DNA of 64,000 bases from NCBI RefSeq assembly GCF_000307025.1, contig NC_018584.1:682001-746000 (forward strand). Direction: 5' to 3'. The notes under the pieces were generated by a model. That model did not search any database. It was given only the letters and a program-made list of their open reading frames with translations, and was not told where the DNA came from. Origin of the DNA: Listeria monocytogenes ATCC 19117 (lineage in GTDB: Bacteria; Bacillota; Bacilli; Lactobacillales; Listeriaceae). This document shows positions 55,897-64,000 of this stretch, in pieces. Every line of letters begins with the position of its first letter. Position 1 is the first letter of the stretch. The translations under genes and the position numbers were made by a program.

Positions 55897-56211
55897 ATGG
55901 AATATTTTTTATCACTTTTAAAAATTATTGTACTTTTAGCAGTACTTGCGGGAATTTCTTATTTTTTAGTTAAGAAAAACAAGCAAGCGAATCGCACGAG
56001 AAAAAGCGAAAATGATCTTATAAAGTTGAAAGACACTCTTTTAATCTCTCATCAGTTACGTGCAGTTCTTCTGGAGGCAGACGGGGAAAAGGTGCTGGCG
56101 ATTATTTCCAATAATGATATTCGAACGGTGTCATTAAAAGGAAAAACTGACCAAAATGAAGCACTTTTCCGAGAATTACTTTTGAAAGAGGAGACTAAGG
56201 AAAATGCGTAA
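55897..56211 (+). CDS. FliO-like single-helix flagellar protein
   Basis: An in-frame TGA lies directly before the ATG, so the start is firm. The 104-residue protein has one N-terminal helix (LLKIIVLLAVLAGISYFLV) and a soluble domain with LLISHQLRAVLLEADGEKVLAIISNNDIRTVSL. It is first in the flagellar operon, overlaps fliP by 8 bases, and by position and build is a FliO/FliZ-like assistant of the export gate. Sequence similarity to FliO is weak, as is usual. Confidence 0.72.
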   Translation: MEYFLSLLKIIVLLAVLAGISYFLVKKNKQANRTRKSENDLIKLKDTLLISHQLRAVLLEADGEKVLAIISNNDIRTVSLKGKTDQNEALFRELLLKEETKENA

Positions 56212-56971
56212 AATAGCTTCTAGACGAGTATTTCAAGTATCTTTTATTGTTATTTTTGCAATTTCATTGGTTGTCTTTTGGCCAGGGGTGAATGTGCATG
56301 CAGAAAGTTGGCTGGACTCACTTGGTGTGAATGGGACGGATGGGGTTAATTCTAGTGTGGCGCTGTTTGTACTAGTTACGGTTCTTTCTTTGTCTGCATC
56401 GATTGTATTAATGTTCACACACTTTACTTACTGTATTATCGTTCTTGGTTTAACGAGGCAAGGGCTTGGCGCGACGAACTTGCCGCCCAACCAAGTGCTT
56501 GTTGGACTGGCACTGTTTTTATCTTTGTTTATGATGCAACCACTTATTACTGCTTGGTATGACGATGTGTATAAACCTTCGCAAAAAGAAGAGTGGAGCG
56601 CATCAAAAGTATGGGATGAAACAAAGCCGCTTTTGACAAAATATGTCGCGGAAAATACATATAAGCATGATATTAACATGATGTTGAAAGCAGAAGGAGA
56701 AGATCCAGTTACAAAAAAAGAAGATGCTCCGCTTATGGCTTTAATGCCTGCTTTTATTTTGACACAGATTACCCAAGGTTTTTTAACTGGGATGTTTATA
56801 TACTTAGCGTTTATTTTTATAGATTTAATTGTTAGTACGTTACTGATGTATCTTGGGATGATGATGGTACCGCCGATGACCATTAGCTTACCGTTTAAGA
56901 TTCTTGTTTTTATTTTCATTGGTGGGTACGGATTGATTACCAACATGATTTTTCAAACAATTCACTTTTAA
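56204..56971 (+). CDS. fliP: Flagellar export-gate protein FliP
   Basis: The 255-residue protein has a cleavable signal (to about residue 30), then [46 protein letters not shown], the FliP core. It ends with [34 protein letters not shown]-like helices. FliP5-FliQ4-FliR1 form the export gate channel. It overlaps the preceding gene and is 12 bases from fliQ. Confidence 0.95.
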   Translation: [255 protein letters not shown]

Positions 56972-56983
56972 GGGAGTAGCAAA

Positions 56984-57256
56984 ATGAATTTAACGCCGAT
57001 TACGCAAATTTTTCAAGATTTTTTCTATAGTGGGCTGGCGCTTATTTTGCCGGTGTCGCTCATTTGTATCGTGGTAGTGATTGTGGTGGCGATATTGATG
57101 GCAATGATGCAAATTCAAGACCAATCGCTGACGTTTTTACCGAAGATTGTTGCTTTCGTAGTGGCGCTATTTATTCTTGGACCGTGGATGTTTGAACACA
57201 TGACGGATTTGTTTGTAGGAATCTTTTCCAAATTACCCCTGATGATTAGGGTGTAA
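56984..57256 (+). CDS. fliQ: Flagellar export-gate protein FliQ
   Basis: The 90-residue protein has two membrane helices (LALILPVSLICIVVVIVVAIL and LPKIVAFVVALFILGPWM) with the FliQ motif MMQIQDQSLTFLPK between them. Length is exactly that of the family. It stops 2 bases before fliR. The minus strand of its end carries the distal SigB promoter of mogR. Confidence 0.94.
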   Translation: MNLTPITQIFQDFFYSGLALILPVSLICIVVVIVVAILMAMMQIQDQSLTFLPKIVAFVVALFILGPWMFEHMTDLFVGIFSKLPLMIRV

Positions 57257-57258
57257 AC
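57234..57258 (-). promoter_or_regulatory. SigB promoter of long mogR transcript (P1) inside fliQ
   Basis: On the minus strand GTTT (57258-57255) is followed after 15-16 bases by GGGGTA/GGGTAA (57239-57233). The predicted start near 57226 is about 1.70 kb upstream of the mogR ATG, in line with the described P1. Confidence 0.8.
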
Positions 57259-58020
57259 ATGGAGTTTGAATTTTTCCTTGCGGTAGTGATTGTTTTCAGC
57301 CGAGTTGCCAGTTTTTTATTCTTCTTTCCGCTTTTAAAAGGGCGAAACATTCCGAACAGTGTCAAAGTGGTTTTTGGGATGGCGATTTCCATTCCAGTGG
57401 CAACAGGGGTCGATGTTTCTGGTATAACGACGCTACCAGATTTGCTACTCCGGGTAACGTCTGAAGTGGTTTTTGGATTAGCGCTGGCGAAATTGGTGGA
57501 AATTATTGCGGTAATTCCAAAAATGGCTGGTTTTATGATTGATTATGATTTAGGATTTTCGCAAGTAAACTTGATTGATCCTTCTTACGGGACACAAAAC
57601 TCGATTACTGCTGCGATTTTAGATACTTTCTTTGTAGTGATATTTTTGTCACTTCAAGGCATGGATTACTTGATTTATTACTTAATGAAATCGTTTGAAT
57701 TTACGGCTTCGGTGTCGATTTTATTTGAAAAAGGGTTTATTGATTTGCTGCTTGGGACGCTTGGTTTTGCACTTGCTTCCGCGGTGTCGATTGCGCTCCC
57801 GATTATGGGTAGTATTTTTATCGTTAATATCATTCTTGCTTTTATCTCTAAGAGCGCTCCGCAAATTAACATTTTTATGAATGCGTTTATTATAAAAATT
57901 ACGTTTGGGATTTTCATCCTTGCGTGTGCTGTTCCTATCTTGAGTACAGTTTTTAAAAATTTGACAGATGAGATGATTCAACAATATGTGTCGTTTTTTG
58001 ATTATTTACTGAAAAAATAG
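57259..58020 (+). CDS. fliR: Flagellar export-gate protein FliR
   Basis: The 253-residue protein has seven to eight hydrophobic segments. It carries the FliR pattern ALAKLVEIIAVIPKMAGFMIDYDLGFSQVNLIDPSYGTQNSI, and SIALPIMGSIFIVNIILAFISKSAPQINIFMNAF, highly typical of FliR. It completes the export gate. It begins directly after fliQ. Confidence 0.94.
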   Translation: MEFEFFLAVVIVFSRVASFLFFFPLLKGRNIPNSVKVVFGMAISIPVATGVDVSGITTLPDLLLRVTSEVVFGLALAKLVEIIAVIPKMAGFMIDYDLGFSQVNLIDPSYGTQNSITAAILDTFFVVIFLSLQGMDYLIYYLMKSFEFTASVSILFEKGFIDLLLGTLGFALASAVSIALPIMGSIFIVNIILAFISKSAPQINIFMNAFIIKITFGIFILACAVPILSTVFKNLTDEMIQQYVSFFDYLLKK

Positions 58021-58035
58021 GGAGGAGAAAAAGGC

Positions 58036-59082
58036 TTGGCGAAGGATAATAAGACGGAAAAAGCAACGCCACGCCGCATTAAGAAAGCTCGAAATGAAGG
58101 TAATGTGGCGAAAAGTAAAGAACTAAATAATGCTTTTTCACTGCTAATTGTAGCTGGGCTTCTTTATTTTTTTGGAGAAATGTTTATTAAAAACACGATT
58201 CAAGCATTTGTTGCTCTTTTGAAACAGCCACCGAAGCTTGCGAACATGGAAAGTTACAGTTTGTTTTACTTGATGGAGTTTGGCAAAGTGTTGATGCCGA
58301 TTATGGTGATGGTTGTGATTTTTGGTTTGATGAACTACGGCGTGCAAGTCGGGATTTTATTTTCCGCGAAAGCAGTGAAACCTCAGTTCAAACGACTAAA
58401 TCCAGCGAACTACTTTAAGCGAGTGTTCAGTGTGAAGGGAATTGTCGAGGTGGTGAAAGCGCTACTTTTAATTACGTTGCTTTCATACGTGGCGTATATT
58501 GGCTTTCGGGATCATCTAGACACGCTCATTAGTTACACCGGGCAAAATTGGCTTTACTCACTCGGACAAATTTTCGCTTTATTCAAAAATGAATTTCTGG
58601 CGCTCTTCCTTGTAATCGCAGTAATAGGGCTGCTTGACTTCTTTTACCAGCGTTATGACTATAAAAAAGGCTTGCGGATGTCGAAGCAAGAAATTAAGGA
58701 CGAAATGAAAGATTCAGAAGGTCGACCGGAAGTGAAACAGCGCCAAAGAAGTATTGCGCGTGGGCTTCTCCAAGGTTCGATTACGAAAAAAATGGCGGAC
58801 GCGACTTTTGTGGTGAACAACCCGACACATATTTCCGTTGTGATGCGTTATGACAAAACAAAAGATCATGCACCGAAATTGCTCGTTAAAGGGGAAGACG
58901 AGCTGGCACTGTTTATTCGTCAGGTGGCGGATACGGACGGGGTGCCGATGATTACAAATAGACAACTGGCACGAAGTATTTACTATACGACGAATCCAGA
59001 TGAATACATACAAGAAGATTTATATAAAGATGTTATTGAAGTGATGAAAGAATTGATGGACGCAGACAAAATCAAGTTCTAA
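58036..59082 (+). CDS. flhB: Flagellar export switch protein FlhB
   Basis: TTG start with GGAGGAG upstream. The 348-residue protein begins KTEKATPRRIKKARNEGNVAKS, the FlhB N-terminus, and has four helices. The cytoplasmic domain carries the autocleavage site NPTH (262-265, NNPTHISV), followed by YDKTKDHAPKLLVKGEDELA. It switches export from hook to filament type. Normal length. Confidence 0.95.
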   Translation: MAKDNKTEKATPRRIKKARNEGNVAKSKELNNAFSLLIVAGLLYFFGEMFIKNTIQAFVALLKQPPKLANMESYSLFYLMEFGKVLMPIMVMVVIFGLMNYGVQVGILFSAKAVKPQFKRLNPANYFKRVFSVKGIVEVVKALLLITLLSYVAYIGFRDHLDTLISYTGQNWLYSLGQIFALFKNEFLALFLVIAVIGLLDFFYQRYDYKKGLRMSKQEIKDEMKDSEGRPEVKQRQRSIARGLLQGSITKKMADATFVVNNPTHISVVMRYDKTKDHAPKLLVKGEDELALFIRQVADTDGVPMITNRQLARSIYYTTNPDEYIQEDLYKDVIEVMKELMDADKIKF

Positions 59083-59128
59083 CAACATATGAGCGACCTT
59101 TCTAATCTTAGAAAAGGCAGGTTTCAAA

Positions 59129-61204
59129 ATGGGGAATTTAGGTGCTATAAAAAAATATTTTGCTATCTTGATTGCGGTCTCGTTTGTTATTGCACTTATT
59201 GTGCCATTACCTCCGTTTGTATTGGATTTAGTGCTTGTGACGATCTTGGCGTTCTCTGTGTTAGTTTACATGCGTGCCACATCAATTAAAGATTGGAATG
59301 AATTAAAGTCATTTCCGTCTTTACTACTTTTGATGGGGATATTTCGGGTTTCGATAAATATTTCGACGACACGGGCGATCTTAACTACTGGTGATCCAGG
59401 ACAAGTAATTAAACAATTTGGGAATTTTGTTATTGGTAGTAATTTTGTTGTTGGGATTGTTATTTTCATTATTTTAATCGTCTTTCAGTTTATTGTGGCA
59501 AATGGTTCTTCGCGGACAGCGGAGGTAGCAGCAAGATTTACGCTGGATGCTTTGCCCGGTAAACAAATGGCGATTGATGCGGATTTGAATCAACGGTTGA
59601 TTACAGAGCCGGAAGCGAAAGAAAAACGCGCATATTTGAATATGGAAACCGAATTCTACGGAGCGATGGACGGAGCTGGGAAATTTGTAAAAGGGGATGT
59701 TCTTTTTACCGTTTTGCTTGCAGTTGTAAATATTGTATTCGGTTTAATTGTCGGTATGGTCCAAGGTGGGCTTTCGTTCGGGGAAGCTGCGGTGAAATAT
59801 ACGGAGTTAACAATCGGGGATGGCATCGTGAGCCAGATTGGTTCACTTTTAATGGCGATGTCAGCTGGGGTTATTGTAACTCGGGTATTTGACGGATCAG
59901 ATGATAACGTTGCGGTCGGGATTTTCAAAGAATTAATGCAAAACTCGGTGGTCGTTTATACGCTCGCTGCCATGTTTATCTTAATGGGTGTATTTAGCCC
60001 ACTACCAACGATTCCATTTGTTGGAATTGGCGTAGTGCTTGGAATAATCGGCTATCGTACGCAATTCAATTTAAAGAAAAAAGAGCAATTGGAACTTGAA
60101 AAAGAAATGGAGCTTATCCAGTCGGAAACCAGCTCTGCTGAAGCGGAACACAATCAAGCATTTGGCGCAGCACGAGAAAAATTCCCTGTAGTTGTGGAAC
60201 TTGGCTTAAACATTGCGGCTCTCGTGAAACAAAAAATGAACGGAGAAACGGCAAAAGATAAAGTCGTCTTAATGCGAAAATCAATTTTACAAGATTTAGG
60301 TATTGGGGTCCCGGGGATTAATTTTAAAGATAATACGAGTTTTCAGCCGCGCGGGAAATATGAGATTAAGGTCAAAGGTGTGGCTGTTGCGAGCGGGGTT
60401 TTAAAGGCAGGACATTTATTAGCGCTAAAAACACCAGGCGTGATGATGGACCTTGATGCGGAGCCGACCAAGGATCCGATTTTCGGGGAAGATGGTTACT
60501 GGATTTTGCCGGGTGAGTTAGAAGATGCGCAGATGAAAAACTATCAAGTGCTCGAACCGCTTAGTATTTTAATTACGCATTTGGATGTTGTGCTGCGGAA
60601 GAACTTGCATGAGCTTCTGATGCGCCAACAAATTAAAGATTTAATTGACGGACTTGCTGATGAAAATCAAATTTTAATTGATGAAATTAAGAAAAAAGAA
60701 ATTGATTATTCGCTAATTCAAGGGGTGCTTCGACAACTCTTGAAAGAAGGGATTTCGGTTCGCGATTTACCAACGATTGTCGAAGGGATTATTGATGGGC
60801 AAACGATTTATCCGAATGATCTTGATGGCATTACGGCATTTGTCAGGGAGCGGATTTCGAAAGTCATTTGTGAACAAGCGAAAAATCAAGATGGCAAAAT
60901 TTACGCGCTACTTTTGCAAGATTCGATTGAAATGGATACAGAAATTGTCAACACGCCGTATTATGGCTACGCGCTGAACTGGGCGCTCGACAAGGAACTG
61001 CCAATCATTCAAAAAGTAAGAGATACCGTGAATAAAGCGCAACTCACTGGTCGTGAACCTGTCATTTTAACAAGGCGAAAAGATTTTCGATTTGGCTTTG
61101 TGCGAGTTTTGGAAAGATATCAATTGGACGTGCCGGTGCTCTCCATTAGTGAACTGTCGCCGGAAACAGAAGTGGAGCAAATTGCACTGATTGAACCAAC
61201 TTGA
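59129..61204 (+). CDS. flhA: Flagellar export protein FlhA
   Basis: The 691-residue protein has eight N-terminal helices with the FHIPEP core motif around ISTTRAILTTGDPGQVIKQFGNFVIGSNFVVG and KFVKGDVLF, RTAEVAARFTLDALPGKQMAIDADL. A large cytoplasmic C-terminal ring domain (about 340-691) receives export substrates. Part of the MogR-controlled operon. Confidence 0.95.
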   Translation: MGNLGAIKKYFAILIAVSFVIALIVPLPPFVLDLVLVTILAFSVLVYMRATSIKDWNELKSFPSLLLLMGIFRVSINISTTRAILTTGDPGQVIKQFGNFVIGSNFVVGIVIFIILIVFQFIVANGSSRTAEVAARFTLDALPGKQMAIDADLNQRLITEPEAKEKRAYLNMETEFYGAMDGAGKFVKGDVLFTVLLAVVNIVFGLIVGMVQGGLSFGEAAVKYTELTIGDGIVSQIGSLLMAMSAGVIVTRVFDGSDDNVAVGIFKELMQNSVVVYTLAAMFILMGVFSPLPTIPFVGIGVVLGIIGYRTQFNLKKKEQLELEKEMELIQSETSSAEAEHNQAFGAAREKFPVVVELGLNIAALVKQKMNGETAKDKVVLMRKSILQDLGIGVPGINFKDNTSFQPRGKYEIKVKGVAVASGVLKAGHLLALKTPGVMMDLDAEPTKDPIFGEDGYWILPGELEDAQMKNYQVLEPLSILITHLDVVLRKNLHELLMRQQIKDLIDGLADENQILIDEIKKKEIDYSLIQGVLRQLLKEGISVRDLPTIVEGIIDGQTIYPNDLDGITAFVRERISKVICEQAKNQDGKIYALLLQDSIEMDTEIVNTPYYGYALNWALDKELPIIQKVRDTVNKAQLTGREPVILTRRKDFRFGFVRVLERYQLDVPVLSISELSPETEVEQIALIEPT

Positions 61205-61225
61205 TGAGGGAGGTAATCCGTAGAA

Positions 61226-62449
61226 ATGGGAAAACATTTAGTAGAAAAGATGGAAATTTTTAAGGCGAACTCCAAGCGAGAAATACATAAAAAAATTCGC
61301 TTAGTCACGAATGAGCCATATAAAATTACGGATGAACGTGTCACAAAGCTTGGTATTTTTAAGAAACAGTATGAAGTGACGGCGGTCATTATGAGTGAAG
61401 TGGCGATAGCAGATGGTCGAATGGACTTTCAAGAAACATTTCAAAAATCGGTTGTCAAAAACAGACCGAAAACAGACGACTTATTAAAAAAAGAAAAATT
61501 ACTAGAAATGCTTGCTGCGGGAGCGGAACTAGCACAGTCAACGCCGCTTTTAGAAGAACGAAAAACACAGGAAGAAGAATTGTCAGCGATGCGTCTCGAA
61601 CTAGCGGCTTTAAACCGCGAGCTTGCAGTGAAAATGCGCGAGGAGCGTGAACAAAACAGTGATTTCGTGAAGTTTTTGAAGGGTCGCGGAATTAGTGATA
61701 CGTATGTGGCGGACTTCATGCAGGCTGGGCGGAAGCAGTTTAAGCAAGTAGAAACGGCGCATTTGGATGATATTACAGATTGGTTCGTTCCTTATTTATC
61801 CGGAAAATTAGCGGTGGAAGATTCGTTTGATTTAAGCAACCACCGAATTATTTCCTTGATTGGGCAAACGGGTGTTGGGAAAACGACCACGCTTGTGAAA
61901 CTTGGATGGCAGCTGTTAAAGCAAAATCGGACAGTGGGCTTTATCACTACAGATACTTTTCGGTCAGGCGCAGTGGAGCAGTTCCAAGGTTATGCGGACA
62001 AACTCGATGTGGAGCTTATCGTTGCGACGAGCCCGGCTGAACTAGAAGAAGCTGTGCAGTATATGACGTATGTTAACTGCGTGGATCATATTTTGATTGA
62101 TACGGTTGGGAGAAATTACTTAGCCGAGGAATCAGTGAGTGAAATTTCTGCCTATACCGATGTTGTTCATCCGGACTTAACGTGTTTTACATTTTCTTCT
62201 GGAATGAAAAGTGCGGATGTGATGACGATTTTACCAAAACTAGCAGAAATTCCAATCGATGGTTTTATCATTACAAAAATGGATGAAACGACGCGTATTG
62301 GTGATTTATACACGGTGATGCAAGAAACAAATTTGCCGGTGTTATACATGACAGATGGACAAAATATTACGGAAAATATTTTCAGACCAAAAAGTCGTTG
62401 GTTAGCGGAGCGGTTTGTTGGGACAGATAGAAGGCGGGTGCTGGAATGA
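61226..62449 (+). CDS. flhF: Flagellar SRP-like GTPase FlhF
   Basis: The 407-residue protein has a basic N-domain, a helical B-domain and an NG GTPase domain. G1 is GQTGVGKTTT at about residue 213; later come TTDTFRSGAVEQF, ILIDTVGRN (G3) and ITKMDETTRIG (G4-like). FlhF helps place flagella. It overlaps flgG by 4 bases. Confidence 0.93.
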   Translation: MGKHLVEKMEIFKANSKREIHKKIRLVTNEPYKITDERVTKLGIFKKQYEVTAVIMSEVAIADGRMDFQETFQKSVVKNRPKTDDLLKKEKLLEMLAAGAELAQSTPLLEERKTQEEELSAMRLELAALNRELAVKMREEREQNSDFVKFLKGRGISDTYVADFMQAGRKQFKQVETAHLDDITDWFVPYLSGKLAVEDSFDLSNHRIISLIGQTGVGKTTTLVKLGWQLLKQNRTVGFITTDTFRSGAVEQFQGYADKLDVELIVATSPAELEEAVQYMTYVNCVDHILIDTVGRNYLAEESVSEISAYTDVVHPDLTCFTFSSGMKSADVMTILPKLAEIPIDGFIITKMDETTRIGDLYTVMQETNLPVLYMTDGQNITENIFRPKSRWLAERFVGTDRRRVLE

Positions 62450-63225
62450 AGGGGTTATACATTGGCGCAGCAGGGATGATGAACTACATGCAACATATTC
62501 AAGTTCATTCTAATAACGTGGCTAACGCGCAGACGCCAGGATTCAAATTTGATCAGCTTACGAGTGAAGTGATTTCGCGAAACAAAGTGAACTATCAAAA
62601 TGGGCCTGTCGCTAGGCAAGTTGGGACAATTGATTACGGTGTTCGACCTGCTGCGACGCATATTAATTTGACAGCGGGATCAAGCTATATTACGAACCGC
62701 GACCGAGATTTCTTTATGCAAGACACGGATCCTACGCAAGGAAGTAATTTTTTCATCACTGCTAAAAATGGCGAAATTTCACTTTCACGTGGCGGGCAGT
62801 TTCACTCCGATCAGTTTGGTTTTCTGCGGACAGCAGATGGCGCCAATTTACTCAGTGCGACTGGGGAAGCGATTCAAGTGGGGCAAAAAACGTCGATTCG
62901 CGCCGAAGCAAATGGTGATTTATACAATGCGGAAACAGGTCAATACTTGGGCCGCCTTGGAACCAAATTTGTTTCCGCTAATCAAGCAGATAGTTTGGTG
63001 AAAGACGGCGAAGGTAGACTTCATGTAAATGGCATAAACACAATGAATTTACCAGCTGGACAAGGGATTATCCAAAATGGAGTTATCGAAACGTCTAATG
63101 TTGATTTAGGCGTAGAAATGGTACAACTCATGGATAACCAGCGCATGGTACAAGCTTCAAAAAATGTCGTTAATATGTTTGATAAAGTGTACGACAAAGA
63201 AGCAACTGGATTAATTCGTCAGTAA
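62446..63225 (+). CDS. flgG: Flagellar basal-body rod protein FlgG-like
   Basis: The 259-residue protein starts with the rod/hook N-terminal motif KGLYIGAAGMMNYMQHIQVHSNNVANAQTPGFK and ends with the matching C-terminal motif SNVDLGVEMVQLMDNQRMVQASKNVVNMFDKVY. Residues between form the D1 part. These identify a flagellar rod/hook-family protein (FlgG/FlgF type). Last whole gene in the window; cheR follows 28 bases later. Confidence 0.9.
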   Translation: MKGLYIGAAGMMNYMQHIQVHSNNVANAQTPGFKFDQLTSEVISRNKVNYQNGPVARQVGTIDYGVRPAATHINLTAGSSYITNRDRDFFMQDTDPTQGSNFFITAKNGEISLSRGGQFHSDQFGFLRTADGANLLSATGEAIQVGQKTSIRAEANGDLYNAETGQYLGRLGTKFVSANQADSLVKDGEGRLHVNGINTMNLPAGQGIIQNGVIETSNVDLGVEMVQLMDNQRMVQASKNVVNMFDKVYDKEATGLIRQ

Positions 63226-63253
63226 CGACCTAGCTAGGGGGAGGGGAAAAAGA

Positions 63254-64000
63254 ATGATTCCAGATTTGGAAAAGGATTATCTTTACTTTACTCGTGTCGT
63301 CAAAAGGGACTTAGGTTTAGATTTAGCGCTTTATAAAGAAACGCAAATGAAACGTCGAATTTTATCTTTTATCGTGAAGAAGCAATATATTACATTTGGA
63401 GAATTTTTCAAACATCTCAAAAAAGATGCCGTTCTTTTAGATGAGTTCATTAGTTTGATTACGATTAATGTTTCGTCGTTTTTCCGTAATCGCAATCGCT
63501 GGGATGCGCTGGAAAAACAAGTACTTCCAAGGTTGCTTGAAGATAGTCGCGGGAAGCTTCGGGTTTGGAGTGCGGCTTGTTCATCAGGGGAGGAACCTTA
63601 CTCGCTAGCGATGATGATGGAACGTTCAGTTGGCACAAGGCATTATGATATTTTAGCCACAGACCTCGAACCAGCTATTTTAAAACGCGCGGTCATTGGA
63701 GAATATCAAAGCCGTCAAATGGAAGAACTAACCGAACAAGAACGTCATACGGCATTTGTTGAAAAAGGGGATACATATCAGATTTTGCCTAAATATCGAA
63801 AGTCGATTCGTTTTAGACGGCACGATTTGCTGACCGATTATTACGAAAAAGGTTTTGATTTAATTGTTTGCCGTAATGTGTTGATTTATTTCACAGCAGA
63901 AGGAAAACACCAAGCATATCAGAAGTTTGCAGAGTCACTAAGACGTGGCGGCGTTCTTTTCATCGGCGGGTCAGAACAGATTTTGAACCCAGCTGATTAC
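63254..64000 (+). CDS. cheR: Chemotaxis methyltransferase CheR (partial, runs off window)
   Basis: ATG 63254 has AGGGGGAGGGG upstream. The frame stays open to the last base (249 codons), so the C-terminus is missing. It has an N-terminal helical domain with TQMKRRILSFIVKK and FFKHLKKDAVLLDEFISLITINVSSFFRN, then the SAM domain RVWSAACSSGEEPYSLAMMME, ILATDLEPAILKRA and DLIVCRNVLIYF. CheR methylates chemoreceptors. Confidence 0.95.
   Translation, partial: MIPDLEKDYLYFTRVVKRDLGLDLALYKETQMKRRILSFIVKKQYITFGEFFKHLKKDAVLLDEFISLITINVSSFFRNRNRWDALEKQVLPRLLEDSRGKLRVWSAACSSGEEPYSLAMMMERSVGTRHYDILATDLEPAILKRAVIGEYQSRQMEELTEQERHTAFVEKGDTYQILPKYRKSIRFRRHDLLTDYYEKGFDLIVCRNVLIYFTAEGKHQAYQKFAESLRRGGVLFIGGSEQILNPADY

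Larger units (their letters stand above)
55526..57228 (-). ncRNA. Long mogR 5' leader antisense to export genes (excludon)
   Basis: Transcription from the SigB promoter at 57234-57258 would cross fliQ, fliP and the FliO-like gene in antisense before reaching mogR. This is the antisense mogR transcript described in L. monocytogenes; the leader length seen here, about 1.7 kb, agrees with what I recall. It both makes MogR and opposes flagellar expression. Confidence 0.75.

Noticed and set aside
56428-56946. 172-codon minus-strand ORF opposite fliP
   Set aside because: It is a mirror frame of the fliP gene. The antisense transcript here is explained as mogR leader, and no ribosome site was seen.
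1-64000. CRISPR array or prophage
   Set aside because: No regularly spaced repeat-spacer pattern and no phage structural genes; the only mobile traces are the tRNA-Ser islet and the lone OrfA-like gene.

Overview
The window is a low-GC Gram-positive chromosome segment that I read as Listeria, most likely L. monocytogenes or a very close relative. The grounds are established gene order and content: a Fur/PerR-type P1B4 ATPase (frvA-like), an LtaP-like LTA primase, a Listeria-type MogR next to the fliP-fliQ-fliR-flhB-flhA-flhF-flgG-cheR block, several LPXTG wall proteins, SigB-type promoters (GTTT-N14-GGGTAT) and strong U-tailed terminators after most transcription units. No database was consulted, so names rest on remembered family features and local order.

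Layout. 1-3.5 kb: small hypothetical genes, a GNAT acetyltransferase, an SGNH esterase and a polytopic membrane protein. 3.7-8.5 kb: a 1594-residue LPXTG surface protein with four Cna-B-like repeats. 8.6-9.5 kb: a small protein and an isochorismatase-type hydrolase. 9.8-15 kb: a PTS operon (PRD activator, EIIA, EIIC, EIIB, GatZ-like aldolase). 15-17 kb: HAD phosphatase, Rrf2 regulator with a methyltransferase, and tRNA-Ser(CGA). 17.05-18.97 kb: a small AT-rich insert bounded by a 28-bp direct repeat of the 5' half of the tRNA-Ser, carrying a secreted bacteriocin-like protein and a two-helix membrane protein. 19-28.7 kb: peptidase-like membrane protein, aldo/keto reductase, the heavily regulated frvA locus, FSA-type aldolase, LtaP, amino-acid permease and glyoxalase. 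28.8-39.6 kb: CorA-like transporter, a YhgE/Pip protein between two paralogous GntR regulators, a phosphatase, DNA glycosylase and Rgg-like regulator. 39.9-45.6 kb: an accessory-looking block with a lone IS3 OrfA-like gene, two LPXTG proteins and a Crp/PrfA-type regulator between them. 45.6-52.3 kb: PdxK/ThiD, HAD, acetyltransferase, ABC-2 exporter and a SigB-type stress operon. 53-53.9 kb: a structured non-coding region behind a perfect SigB promoter (probably Rli33), with a 33-codon membrane peptide. 54.4-64 kb: mogR and the start of the flagellar/chemotaxis operon.

How it fits together. Control of the flagellar block is visible in the DNA. Two MogR boxes lie upstream of the export genes, and a SigB promoter inside fliQ on the opposite strand would make a long mogR transcript antisense to the FliO-like gene, fliP and fliQ (the known Listeria excludon). 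The frvA control region stacks two Fur-like boxes, a PerR-like box, a SigA promoter and an intrinsic terminator in the leader. The best candidates for little-described biology are the tRNA-Ser mini-island with its secreted/membrane protein pair, the frvA leader attenuator, a promoter/operator buried in a terminator before the glyoxalase, the two proline-phased repeat arrays in YhgE, and the Rli33-small peptide transcript.
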